Shown one piece after another: positions 1 through 5,839 of a DNA stretch of 10,152 nt. The stretch is taken from positions 1-10,152 of the forward strand of contig CALMMO010000391.1 of assembly GCA_937868455.1 (NCBI GenBank), in the 5' to 3' direction. Both the position numbers and the translations under genes were made by a program. The notes below the pieces were generated by a model that saw nothing but the letters and a program-made list of their open reading frames with translations, made no database searches and was not told where the DNA came from. The DNA comes from an uncultured Marmoricola sp. (lineage in GTDB: Bacteria; Actinomycetota; Actinomycetes; Propionibacteriales; Nocardioidaceae). Position 1 is the first letter of the stretch; the number at the start of each line of letters is the position of its first letter.

Positions 1-55
1 AACCCCTGGCCTTCTCATTGCGAACGAGACGCGCTACCAACTGCGCCACAGCCCC
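1..55 (-). tRNA. tRNA-Ala (anticodon CGC), 3' end cut by window edge
   Basis: Read on the minus strand from position 55, the sequence folds as a tRNA. It has a 7-nt acceptor 5' strand GGGGCTG (55-49), a D arm GCGC-AGTTGGTA-GCGC, an anticodon stem TCTCG/TGAGA (with a G-U closing pair) and the 7-nt loop TTCGCAA at 24-18. The anticodon is therefore CGC (plus-strand bases 20-22), which reads the alanine codon GCG. A variable loop and AGGGGTT, the start of the T arm, end at position 1. The rest of the T arm and the 3' acceptor strand lie outside the window, so the G3-U70 alanine identity pair cannot be checked. The identity rests on the anticodon. Confidence 0.93.
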
Positions 56-78
56 TTAGCGCCTCTCGGCGCGGGGAG

Positions 79-84
79 AACGTA
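79..84 (-). promoter_or_regulatory. possible -10 hexamer of the tRNA-Ala promoter
   Basis: TACGTT on the minus strand fits the actinobacterial -10 form TAnnnT and would start transcription about 17 nt before the tRNA 5' end. I see no convincing -35 hexamer at the right distance, so this is a position-based guess. Confidence 0.25.
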
Positions 85-165
85 TCACCGCTGCCCAGGG
101 TGGATCTAATCGGGAGTTCCCTTGACCTGCCCAGGCCACACCTCACCCGCCCGCTTGGCCCGGGA

Positions 166-259
166 CGTCATACGAACTGGTGGTGATAGCAACCGGATCC
201 TATGACCTTCCGCGTTGCGTCATAGGAATCGACCGCTATAGCAACCGCAACGTATGACG
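166..259. repeat. cluster of interleaved direct and inverted repeats
   Basis: Four copies of a TATGAC/GTCATA core alternate in orientation: CGTCATACG (166-174), TCCTATGAC (198-206), GTCATAGGA (219-227) and CGTATGACG (251-259). The two outer copies are perfect 9-bp inverted repeats of each other, and so are the two inner ones (12-nt loop). A 21-nt unit also recurs directly at 186-206 and 238-258: ATAGCAACC, six variable bases, then TATGAC. The two units are 52 bp apart, close to five helical turns. The arrangement could be a multi-site operator or a cruciform/RNA-fold element at the end of sepX. Its role is unknown. Confidence 0.7.
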
Positions 260-263
260 CAGG

Positions 264-278
264 CGGGCCGCAGGCCCG
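264..278. terminator. GC-rich hairpin downstream of sepX, possible transcript end
   Basis: CGGGCC-GCA-GGCCCG is a perfect 6-bp stem with a 3-nt loop, about 50 bp past the sepX stop on the minus strand. No T-run follows it in that direction, so it is not a standard intrinsic terminator. Actinobacteria sometimes have hairpins without T-runs at gene ends, but the function is a guess. Confidence 0.3.
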
Positions 279-327
279 GACCGGCCCAACAACCAACTCT
301 GCGACCGAGCAAAACCCAACCTGCGAA

Positions 328-954
328 CTAAACAGCCTCTGCCTGGATTGCGACTTCTTCGACCGGAGCCGAGGGTACGACGACGGGCGCAGCGGTCGAC
401 TCGAGTTCGATGGTCCGGATGGTGCGACGGGCCGCTGGTTTGGTGACGTAGGTCGGCAAGGTGAGCGGGATCGGGTCCCACAACGCCTCGTCCTCAACCG
501 GTGCGACGGGTTCGACCACCACAACTGGTTCTTCAATGGGTGCGGCAACCACGGGGGCAATGGCGACCGGGGGCCGCACAGCAGCACGACAGGCGACGAG
601 CCAGGCGAACACCATGACGACCCCGATGCCCGTTGACCACGCCGGGATGACGCCGTAGGTCGACAACCCAGCGAGCACTGCGGTCACGAAGAGAAGGGAA
701 ACAAGGACACGCCGCCGACGAGCGGCGGCAGCACGCGATGTGCGGGTGCGAGCAACAGCCGGAAACTCCACTCCAGGCGCAGGGGAAGTGAACGCCGAGG
801 GTGCAGCAGCCGGGGTGCGCTCGGGCACGCGCATCGAGGGTGAGTTGTCCTCGACCGGGCGGTTGGCTTGCAGTTCGTCGTGGTGGCGAAGTGCTTTTGG
901 AACGAGATAACCGACCCAGGCCAAGGCAATAACCACGAAGATCAGCCCTGACAT
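328..954 (-). CDS. sepX: SepX/GlpR-family divisome membrane protein
   Basis: Predicted 208-residue membrane protein. It has an N-terminal helix (about 3-20, GLIFVVIALAWVGYLVP) followed by the basic segment RHHDE, a linker, an RRRR cluster at 79-82, two close helices (about 83-101 and 106-123), and a Pro/Val-rich tail. The tail contains W159-DPIPLTLPTYVTKP and RRTIRTIEL (176-184). The N-terminus and the W..P.TLPTYV block match my memory of Streptomyces SepX, whose Corynebacterium counterpart GlpR is the membrane receptor for the MoeA-like FtsZ partner Glp. By the positive-inside rule the linker and tail are cytoplasmic. I chose ATG at 954, where the conserved N-terminus begins; a TTG at 981 would add nine residues unlike the family. 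It follows the GNAT gene by 66 bp and may have its own promoter. Family assignment is from recalled similarity and synteny. Confidence 0.85.
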   Translation of the reverse strand: MSGLIFVVIALAWVGYLVPKALRHHDELQANRPVEDNSPSMRVPERTPAAAPSAFTSPAPGVEFPAVARTRTSRAAAARRRRVLVSLLFVTAVLAGLSTYGVIPAWSTGIGVVMVFAWLVACRAAVRPPVAIAPVVAAPIEEPVVVVEPVAPVEDEALWDPIPLTLPTYVTKPAARRTIRTIELESTAAPVVVPSAPVEEVAIQAEAV

Positions 955-967
955 ATCCACGCGGCCG

Positions 968-1000
968 ACACTAAGAGCCAATGTGACGTTTGAGCGTCAA
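968..1000 (-). promoter_or_regulatory. possible sepX promoter with a small inverted repeat
   Basis: On the minus strand TTGACG (1000-995) resembles a -35 hexamer and TAGTGT (973-968) fits TAnnnT, but the 21-nt spacer is long. The -35 overlaps an inverted repeat TGACG-6 nt-CGTCA at 984-999, which could be an operator. The 66-bp gap before sepX is the only sizeable one in the minus-strand gene set, which is the main argument for a promoter here. Confidence 0.3.
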
Positions 1001-1020
1001 TGATGCCGGTGTGTCGTGAG

Positions 1021-1587
1021 TTACTTGTGTGACAGGTGTGACAAAAGTCCGTTTCGGGCATCTTCGACGGTTATGGCGAACATTCGGTGATCGCGCCAGG
1101 CTCCATCAATATGGAGATATCGGGGCGAATACCCCACCTCGGGGATGCCCAACTTCTCGACTACCCGCACCGAGGCGGCATTCTCGGGACGGATCGAAAT
1201 CTCGATGCGATGCAGACCCACCACGAAGAAGCAGTGGTCAATCACCATCGCAACAGCCCTCGGCATGATGCCTCGACCGGCAACGGCTTGATCAATCCAA
1301 TAGCCCACCGAGGCGAAGTACGCCGAACCCCACACGATGTTGTTCACGGCGATGGCCCCGACGAACACACCGTCGTACTCAATCACGAAGGGCATCATCC
1401 GGCCAGCGCGCGCCGCACTGAGGTGCTCGCGTACCATCGCCGCGAAACTTCGCGGAATCGCGGAGGGGTCAGGCGCAGTGCCGTCCCATCGTCCCAACCA
1501 CTCCTGGTTGCGACCCCGCACCTCAAACCAGGCCCGCTGGTCACGACGACGGATCGGACGCAGCGTGATCGCTCCGTCGCGCAACAC
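1021..1587 (-). CDS. RimJ/RimL-type GNAT N-acetyltransferase
   Basis: Predicted 188-residue GCN5-related acetyltransferase of the kind that moves acetyl from acetyl-CoA to a protein N-terminal or other amine; the true substrate is unknown. The N-terminus has the family opening ITLRPIRRRD (7-16). Residues 71-84 form the central strands. The acetyl-CoA-binding motif A follows the GYWID strand, with VAGRGIMPRAV at 102-112. A C-terminal block with LHRIEISIRPENAASVRVVE (125-144) and KLGI is typical of RimJ proteins. It starts 13 bp after the mogA stop. The GTG at 1587 is the best ordinary start but has no clear ribosome binding site. The same frame reads IIKGWPA just upstream, which resembles the N-termini I recall for relatives, so the real start could lie further up (only ATT or CTG codons are available). 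The mycobacterial counterpart in this locus is called rimJ. Confidence 0.85.
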   Translation of the reverse strand: MLRDGAITLRPIRRRDQRAWFEVRGRNQEWLGRWDGTAPDPSAIPRSFAAMVREHLSAARAGRMMPFVIEYDGVFVGAIAVNNIVWGSAYFASVGYWIDQAVAGRGIMPRAVAMVIDHCFFVVGLHRIEISIRPENAASVRVVEKLGIPEVGYSPRYLHIDGAWRDHRMFAITVEDARNGLLSHLSHK

Positions 1588-1600
1588 CGCTGGCCAGCCC

Positions 1601-2080
1601 TTAATGATCGCTCCCAGCGATCTGCTCGACGGCGTGAACCAGCACGGGGCTCAGCACCTCTAACGCATCAGCAACCCCGCCTCGCGAACCAGGCAGGTTG
1701 ATGATCAAACAGTCTCCGGCAATCCCGGCGAGTCCGCGGGAGAGTGCCGCCGTGGGCACCCCTTTGGCGATCCCGGCCATGCGGATCGTCTCGGCGAGCC
1801 CGGGCACCTGGCGATCCAACAACGGCAACGTTTGCTCAGGGGTGCGATCGGTGGGAGTCAGACCCGTGCCCCCCGTAGTCAAAATCAGCCTGGCTCCGTC
1901 AGCCACGGCGGCGCGCAGCGCCTCGCCCACGGGCGGTCCGTCTGGCACCACGACAGGCCCCGTCACATCGAAGCCGAGGTCGGCCAGTGCTTGGGCGATG
2001 AGTGGCCCAGTGGTGTCGTCGTACACCCCAGCCGCCGCCCGATTGGAGGCGACCACCACAGTGGCGCGGAGCTTAGTCAC
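1601..2080 (-). CDS. mogA: MogA/MoaB-type molybdopterin adenylyltransferase
   Basis: Predicted 159-residue cytoplasmic protein of the MoaB/Mog family, which activates molybdopterin by adenylation (MPT + ATP to adenylyl-MPT) before MoeA inserts molybdate. The N-terminal strand and loop [14 protein letters not shown] (5-18) are followed by the family signature [15 protein letters not shown] at 68-82, which holds the substrate-binding glycines and acidic residue. LPGSRGG at 129-135 is the second substrate-loop block; the usual form is LPGSP, so the Arg is a small deviation. The start is GTG at 2080, which overlaps the moaC stop by 8 nt (GTGACTAA), a typical translational-coupling layout. An upstream GTG at 2104 would add eight residues from inside moaC. 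Several proteins of this fold bind pterin without proven activity, so the enzymatic role is inferred from motifs and from the flanking moaC and moeA. Confidence 0.9.
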   Translation of the reverse strand: MTKLRATVVVASNRAAAGVYDDTTGPLIAQALADLGFDVTGPVVVPDGPPVGEALRAAVADGARLILTTGGTGLTPTDRTPEQTLPLLDRQVPGLAETIRMAGIAKGVPTAALSRGLAGIAGDCLIINLPGSRGGVADALEVLSPVLVHAVEQIAGSDH

Positions 2081-2570
2081 GAGCCCAGTCGCCGCTCTTG
2101 CCACCGGTCTTCGACTCGACTCGTACGTCGGTGATGACCGCGAACTTGTCGACAGCTTTCACCATGTCGATCACTGTCAGCGCTGCCACCGAAACCGCCG
2201 TCAACGCCTCCATCTCAACCCCAGTTCGATCGGTGGTCCGCACGGTGGCAGTGATGTCGACACCCCCATCAACCACGAGTACGTCGACCTGCACACCCGA
2301 GAGCGCAAGCGGATGGCATAGCGGGATCAGGTCAGAGGTGCGTTTGGCGGCCATGATCCCGGCGACGCGCGCGACCCCGAGCGCATCACCTTTGGGGACC
2401 TCACCAGATCGCAGTAACCGCACGGTCTGTTCGCTCAAGAGCACGCGACCGGTCGCCACGGCCTCGCGGGCCGTGACCGACTTAGCGCCGACATCGACCA
2501 TGCGTGCTGCGCCGGTGTCGTCGACATGGGTGAGTTTGGGATCCACGGCACTGACCCTAGAAGTTCTCAT
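2073..2570 (-). CDS. moaC: cyclic pyranopterin monophosphate synthase MoaC
   Basis: MoaC converts the MoaA product of GTP into cyclic pyranopterin monophosphate, the first stable intermediate of molybdenum-cofactor synthesis. The protein is 165 residues from the ATG at 2570, close to the roughly 160 usual for the family. It shows the family blocks [11 protein letters not shown] (20-30), PKGD (59-62), [13 protein letters not shown] (76-88), [17 protein letters not shown] (116-132), DMVKAVDK (135-142) and GGKSG (156-160). By alignment in my head with E. coli MoaC, K60, D135 and K138 correspond to the active-site K51, D128 and K131. The ATG overlaps the end of moeA by 14 nt but lacks a good ribosome binding site. 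GTG at 2546 (157 residues), preceded by AGGG, is a reasonable alternative. No moaA, moaD or moaE lies in the window. Confidence 0.95.
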   Translation of the reverse strand: MRTSRVSAVDPKLTHVDDTGAARMVDVGAKSVTAREAVATGRVLLSEQTVRLLRSGEVPKGDALGVARVAGIMAAKRTSDLIPLCHPLALSGVQVDVLVVDGGVDITATVRTTDRTGVEMEALTAVSVAALTVIDMVKAVDKFAVITDVRVESKTGGKSGDWARD

Positions 2571-3789
2571 CCAGGAGCAAAACCGGCACTTGGTCACCGG
2601 CATCGAGTCCGACCACATCGTCGGCCACCACGATCAGGGCATTTGCTGCCGCCAAGCCCGCCACCAGGTGCGAGCCAGGCCCACCCATCGGGACCACCGT
2701 TGGTTCCTCCCCTTCCAGGCAGACCCGCCCTCGAAGGAACTGCCGCTTTCCAGGGGCAGAACGCAGGGGTTCGGTCAGCAGCGCCTCGTGCGCGGGTCGT
2801 GACCAGGTGGTCGAGCCCATCAGTTTGCGCAGCGCCGGGAGCACGAAGACCTCAAAGGAGATGTAGGCCGAGACCGGGTTGCCGGGCAACGTGAAGATCG
2901 GCACTGAGTTGATCGTGCCGAACCCTTGTGGTTTGCCTGGTTGCATAGCCACCGTGTCGAACTGCACCTGCTCGATCAGGGCTTCCTTGACCACGTCGTA
3001 GGCGCCTTTGCTCACTCCACCACTGGTGATCACCGCGTCAGCACCGACAAGGTGCTCGCCTAGGCGCCTGGTGAACTCGGCGGCATCGTCGGTGACCAGG
3101 CCGACTCGACTCACGGTGCCGCCGAGCGCCTGCACTTGGGCGGCGAGCATGTAGGAGTTGGAGTCATAGATCGAGTCGTGGCCCAGTGGCTCCCCTGGCG
3201 CGCGAAGTTCGGCACCGGTCGACAACACGACGACGTGGGGGCGCGGGTAAGCCCTGATTGAGGCCCGGCCATCGGAGACGATTGCCGCGATCTCGCGGGC
3301 CGTGATGCGAACGCCACGGCTAAGCAGTCGGTCCCCGGTGTGAACGTCTTCACCGCGACGTCGAATGTGTTGACCGACGACGGGTTGACGATAAATCTGC
3401 ACCCGATCGACGCCACTGTCAGTCCACTCCACGGGCACCACTGCTGTGCACCCTGACGGCACGGGGGCTCCGGTCATGATCCTCACCGCAGTGCCGGGCT
3501 CGAGACTGGTGATGCTCGCTGCGCCAGCAGCAATATCGCCGAGCACCGGCAATGTGAGTGGCGCGTCCTCGCTGGCGCCGTCAAGGTCGCTGGCAACCAC
3601 GGCATAGCCATCCATGCCTGAGTTATCAAACCCAGGCAGCGGAGCACTGGCGTCGATGTCTTCGGCTAACACCAACCCGAGTGCGTCCGCAATGGGCACA
3701 TCCACCGGCGCTGCAGTCTTGATCGCATCAAGGATGCGCGCGAGGTGCTCCTCGACACTGATGAGCACGTCAGGCTGGGGCATCGACAT
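2557..3789 (-). CDS. moeA: MoeA-family molybdotransferase, probable Glp (gephyrin-like divisome protein)
   Basis: Predicted 410-residue homologue of MoeA/gephyrin-E, which inserts molybdate into adenylyl-molybdopterin. Motifs in order: [15 protein letters not shown] (50-64), RIMTGAPVP (103-111), RRRGEDV (143-149), [10 protein letters not shown] near 186-195, [11 protein letters not shown] (257-267), [10 protein letters not shown] (282-291) and [13 protein letters not shown] (301-313). D265 aligns with the essential D228 of E. coli MoeA, so catalysis looks intact. The gene sits between the uridylyltransferase and the rimJ-sepX pair, the position of glp in Corynebacterium, where the protein binds FtsZ and the receptor GlpR. 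A divisome role is thus likely besides, or instead of, cofactor synthesis; moaC and mogA next door favour both. Start: ATG at 3789, 32 bp after the upstream stop. ATG 3783 and GTG 3813 are alternatives, but the conserved [11 protein letters not shown] block begins only around residue 10. Confidence 0.93.
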   Translation of the reverse strand: MSMPQPDVLISVEEHLARILDAIKTAAPVDVPIADALGLVLAEDIDASAPLPGFDNSGMDGYAVVASDLDGASEDAPLTLPVLGDIAAGAASITSLEPGTAVRIMTGAPVPSGCTAVVPVEWTDSGVDRVQIYRQPVVGQHIRRRGEDVHTGDRLLSRGVRITAREIAAIVSDGRASIRAYPRPHVVVLSTGAELRAPGEPLGHDSIYDSNSYMLAAQVQALGGTVSRVGLVTDDAAEFTRRLGEHLVGADAVITSGGVSKGAYDVVKEALIEQVQFDTVAMQPGKPQGFGTINSVPIFTLPGNPVSAYISFEVFVLPALRKLMGSTTWSRPAHEALLTEPLRSAPGKRQFLRGRVCLEGEEPTVVPMGGPGSHLVAGLAAANALIVVADDVVGLDAGDQVPVLLLDENF

Positions 3790-3821
3790 GGCGGTGACGC
3801 TACCGCCTCTCACGCATGGGA

Positions 3822-5213
3822 CTAATCGAGGTCGGTCTCGTCGAGCACGGTGCCCGCAGCGATGCGGTGATGGCCCGACGCAGACTCAAGTGCGACCTCT
3901 CCCACGACTTTGACGTCACTGCCAAAGGTCCAGTCCCCCCGCACGCGCAACGACGTCGCATCACGCATCGAGGGCACCCCCGCAGGAAATCTGGTGTCGA
4001 AGTCGTTAACCAGGGTGTAGTGCCCATCGAGTTCGACGTACGGCGCGGCCTCCACGGCCATCTCCATCACCGCATCTTCACCGAGGTCATAGACATCAGA
4101 ACGCAAGATCAACAATTCGTTGGTCGTCTTGACCGGCACGAACCTGTCGCGGCCCACCTCGATGGTCAAAGCGCCATCGAAGATCTCGATCGCGGCACCC
4201 ATCGCAGTCTCCATCTGGATGACTCGTGGCGAGGCCGGATCGGCCGGGTCGACGTTTTTCTCATTGCGGATCAGAGGCAGCCCCAAGATGCCGCTTCTTC
4301 GGTCCAGTTCGGCCTTCATCGCAGCCAAGTTGAACCACAGGTTGTTAGTCGAGCAGAACTCGTGGCGACTCAAGTCCGCTAAGGCTGGCTGGTCCTCGGG
4401 CAGCGTTTGCGCCGACTCTCGCAACACGATGCGCCCGTCGTTCTTGCGGCGGGCAAAGTGACCGCCCTTCTTGTCGTTGGCCGTGCGCCGCACTGCCTCG
4501 ATCGCGAAGGGAGCACCCGAAGTGGCAAACCATCCGGCCACCCGCGCGTCGGGCACGGCGCCAAGGTTGTCTGAGTTGGAGACAAACACCTGGGTGTACC
4601 CCGCAGCGATCAGGTCATCGAGCAAACCCGTGCCGCGCATGGCCGTGTAGATGTCTCCGTGACCCGGCGGACACCACTCCAGCTGCGGGTCACGTGGCCA
4701 TGCGACCGGTTCCAGACCATCGACAGTGATCTTGGGTTCTTTGTTCTGCAAGAACTCCAGGGGCAACCCCTTCACCGGCAAGTCTTCATAGCGAGCCAGC
4801 GCCGCCATGGTGTCGGCTGAGGTGCGAAAAGAATTCATAAAGATGAGCGGGAGTGTGGCGCCGTACTGCTTGCGCAGGTGCAGCACTTGCCGAGCGATGA
4901 TGTCGAGGAACGAGAGCCCACGTCGCACGCACAACAGCGACTTGGCGCGGTCCATGCCCATCGAGGTACCGAGCCCCCCGTTGAGTTTGATGACAACCGT
5001 GCCCGCGATAGCGGCCGCCGCGTCGGCATGCGAGACCTCCACCTGTGCCAATGAAGGCATCGTGACCGGGTCGATTGTTGACTCGGGGATCATCCCGGTC
5101 TCGCCCAATTCCACCAGTCGGTAGTAGTGCGCAAAAACCTCGATCGCGACCGAGTCAACGCCCTCTGCGCGCATCTTTGCCCGCGCGCGAGTGAGTCCAT
5201 CAGAGGTGCCCAT
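3822..5213 (-). CDS. UTP-glucose-1-phosphate uridylyltransferase, UDPGP (eukaryote-like) family
   Basis: Makes UDP-glucose and pyrophosphate from UTP and glucose-1-phosphate, feeding cell-wall glycans, glycolipids and storage sugars. The 463-residue protein belongs to the UDPGP family (UGP2/UgpA type), not to the short bacterial GalU family. It has the nucleotide-binding loop LNGGLGTSMG (77-86) with K91, FMNSFRTS (125-132), CPPGHGD (181-187), the metal/sugar-binding VSNSDN (211-216) and FVPVKTT (358-364). A C-terminal segment of about 100 residues fits the family's left-handed beta-helix. The frame stays open upstream to 5729, but that part has no family similarity and lies opposite the cyclo-ligase. 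ATG at 5213 gives the usual N-terminus GLTRARAKMRAEGVD..AIEVF. An AGGAG sits only one base from this ATG, too close for normal use, and a -10-like TACGAT lies 8-13 nt upstream, suggesting a leaderless mRNA. It heads the minus-strand operon. Confidence 0.93.
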   Translation of the reverse strand: MGTSDGLTRARAKMRAEGVDSVAIEVFAHYYRLVELGETGMIPESTIDPVTMPSLAQVEVSHADAAAAIAGTVVIKLNGGLGTSMGMDRAKSLLCVRRGLSFLDIIARQVLHLRKQYGATLPLIFMNSFRTSADTMAALARYEDLPVKGLPLEFLQNKEPKITVDGLEPVAWPRDPQLEWCPPGHGDIYTAMRGTGLLDDLIAAGYTQVFVSNSDNLGAVPDARVAGWFATSGAPFAIEAVRRTANDKKGGHFARRKNDGRIVLRESAQTLPEDQPALADLSRHEFCSTNNLWFNLAAMKAELDRRSGILGLPLIRNEKNVDPADPASPRVIQMETAMGAAIEIFDGALTIEVGRDRFVPVKTTNELLILRSDVYDLGEDAVMEMAVEAAPYVELDGHYTLVNDFDTRFPAGVPSMRDATSLRVRGDWTFGSDVKVVGEVALESASGHHRIAAGTVLDETDLD

Positions 5214-5220
5214 TCTCCTG

Positions 5221-5230
5221 ATCGTAGGCT
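5221..5230. promoter_or_regulatory. overlapping divergent -10-like elements for two leaderless genes
   Basis: TAGGCT (5225-5230, plus) lies exactly at -12 to -7 relative to the GTG at 5237. TACGAT (5226-5221, minus) lies at -13 to -8 relative to the ATG at 5213. Both fit the actinobacterial -10 form TAnnnT, and its distance to the start codon is the one known for leaderless transcripts. The two hexamers share two bases, so the promoters would exclude each other. No clear -35 elements are seen. An inverted repeat GTGTG-5 nt-CACAC at 5235-5249 adjoins them. Confidence 0.5.
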
Positions 5231-5236
5231 CCTGGT

Positions 5237-5839
5237 GTGGTCGACACACCTTCTGCCCTCCCCGATCCAGCGGCTGGTGCCAAATTGGCGTTGAGAGATC
5301 AACTAGGCACCGCACGCAAGCGAGTGCCGCTCGCCGAGGTGGTGCACCGTGCAGAGCAGATCGCTGACCACGCCTTAGCCACCCCCGAGGTGGCACGCGC
5401 GGCCAGTGTTGGGCTCTATGTCTCGATGGGACACGAGCCGGGCACGGGGGTCCTCCTCGATCGGTTGTTTGCACTCGGAAAGCGGGTGTTGCTCCCCGTG
5501 GTACTGCCCAACCTTGACCTCGACTGGGCTGCCTACACCGGCCCGGGCTCGCTGGCCCCGGCCCGGATGGGTCTGCTCGAACCAAGAGGATCACGTCTGG
5601 GAGTCGAGGCCATCGCCACCTGCGATGCCGTGCTCGTGCCCGGAGTGGGGGTTGATGGCACAGGCATGCGTTTAGGCCGTGGGGGTGGCTGTTATGACCG
5701 GGCATTGGCCCGAGTCCCGATGGGCACATTCGTAGCCGTGGTGCTGTACTCCGCCGAAATCATCAACAAGGTGCCCAGCAGCGCGCACGACCTGCCCGTG
5801 GGGGCAGCGATCACCGATAGCGGAGTCACCCGCTTTTAG
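5237..5839 (+). CDS. 5-formyltetrahydrofolate cyclo-ligase family protein
   Basis: Predicted 200-residue cytoplasmic enzyme that uses ATP to close 5-formyltetrahydrofolate to 5,10-methenyltetrahydrofolate, returning a dead-end folate to the one-carbon pool. The N-terminal LALRDQLGTARKRVP (17-31) matches the family's K..LR....R opening. YVSMGHEPGT (61-70) is the substrate-loop region. MRLGRGGGCYDRAL (144-157) is the ATP/phosphate-binding signature, normally GxGGGYYDR, here with Cys for the first Tyr. VPSSAHDLPVGAAITDSGV (179-197) is the usual C-terminal ending. GTG at 5237 has no convincing ribosome binding site but has a TAnnnT at -12 to -7, so the gene may be leaderless. It diverges from the uridylyltransferase with 23 bp between starts and overlaps the convergent acylase by 4 bp. 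The mycobacterial equivalent is Rv0992c. Confidence 0.92.
   Translation: MVDTPSALPDPAAGAKLALRDQLGTARKRVPLAEVVHRAEQIADHALATPEVARAASVGLYVSMGHEPGTGVLLDRLFALGKRVLLPVVLPNLDLDWAAYTGPGSLAPARMGLLEPRGSRLGVEAIATCDAVLVPGVGVDGTGMRLGRGGGCYDRALARVPMGTFVAVVLYSAEIINKVPSSAHDLPVGAAITDSGVTRF

Larger units (their letters stand above)
56..327. other. intergenic region without a gene, holding a repeat cluster
   Basis: No reading frame here looks like a gene; the frames that are open overlap sepX in other frames or lack any recognisable protein. The stretch lies between the 3' end of sepX and the 5' end of the tRNA, both on the minus strand. It therefore should hold the sepX transcript end and the tRNA promoter. 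Its visible content is the TATGAC/GTCATA repeat cluster at 166-259 and a GC-rich hairpin at 264-278, each listed separately. A short palindrome GGGAGTTCCC lies at 112-121. Confidence 0.7.

Noticed and set aside
166..259. CRISPR array
   Set aside because: Only two 21-nt units with a 6-nt variable middle, nested inverted copies, and no cas genes; this is a dyad cluster, not repeat-spacer structure.
168..587. 139-codon minus-strand open frame across the repeat cluster and the sepX 3' end
   Set aside because: It overlaps the well-supported sepX in another frame and reads as Ser/Pro/Arg-rich shadow sequence.
955..981. TTG start nine codons upstream for sepX
   Set aside because: The added residues are unlike SepX N-termini, and the ATG at 954 starts exactly at the conserved membrane helix.
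1698..2321. 207-codon plus-strand open frame opposite mogA and moaC
   Set aside because: Both minus-strand genes have full family motifs; the plus-strand translation shows none.
2073..3789. Horizontally acquired molybdenum-cofactor island
   Set aside because: Codon and base usage look like the neighbours, there are no mobile-element remnants, and the moeA-moaC-mogA-GNAT-sepX order is a known actinobacterial arrangement.
5214..5729. 172-codon in-frame upstream extension of the uridylyltransferase
   Set aside because: It lies opposite the cyclo-ligase, is rich in Arg, Pro, Ala and Gly as antisense GC-rich frames are, has no family similarity, and the ATG at 5213 gives the normal UDPGP N-terminus.
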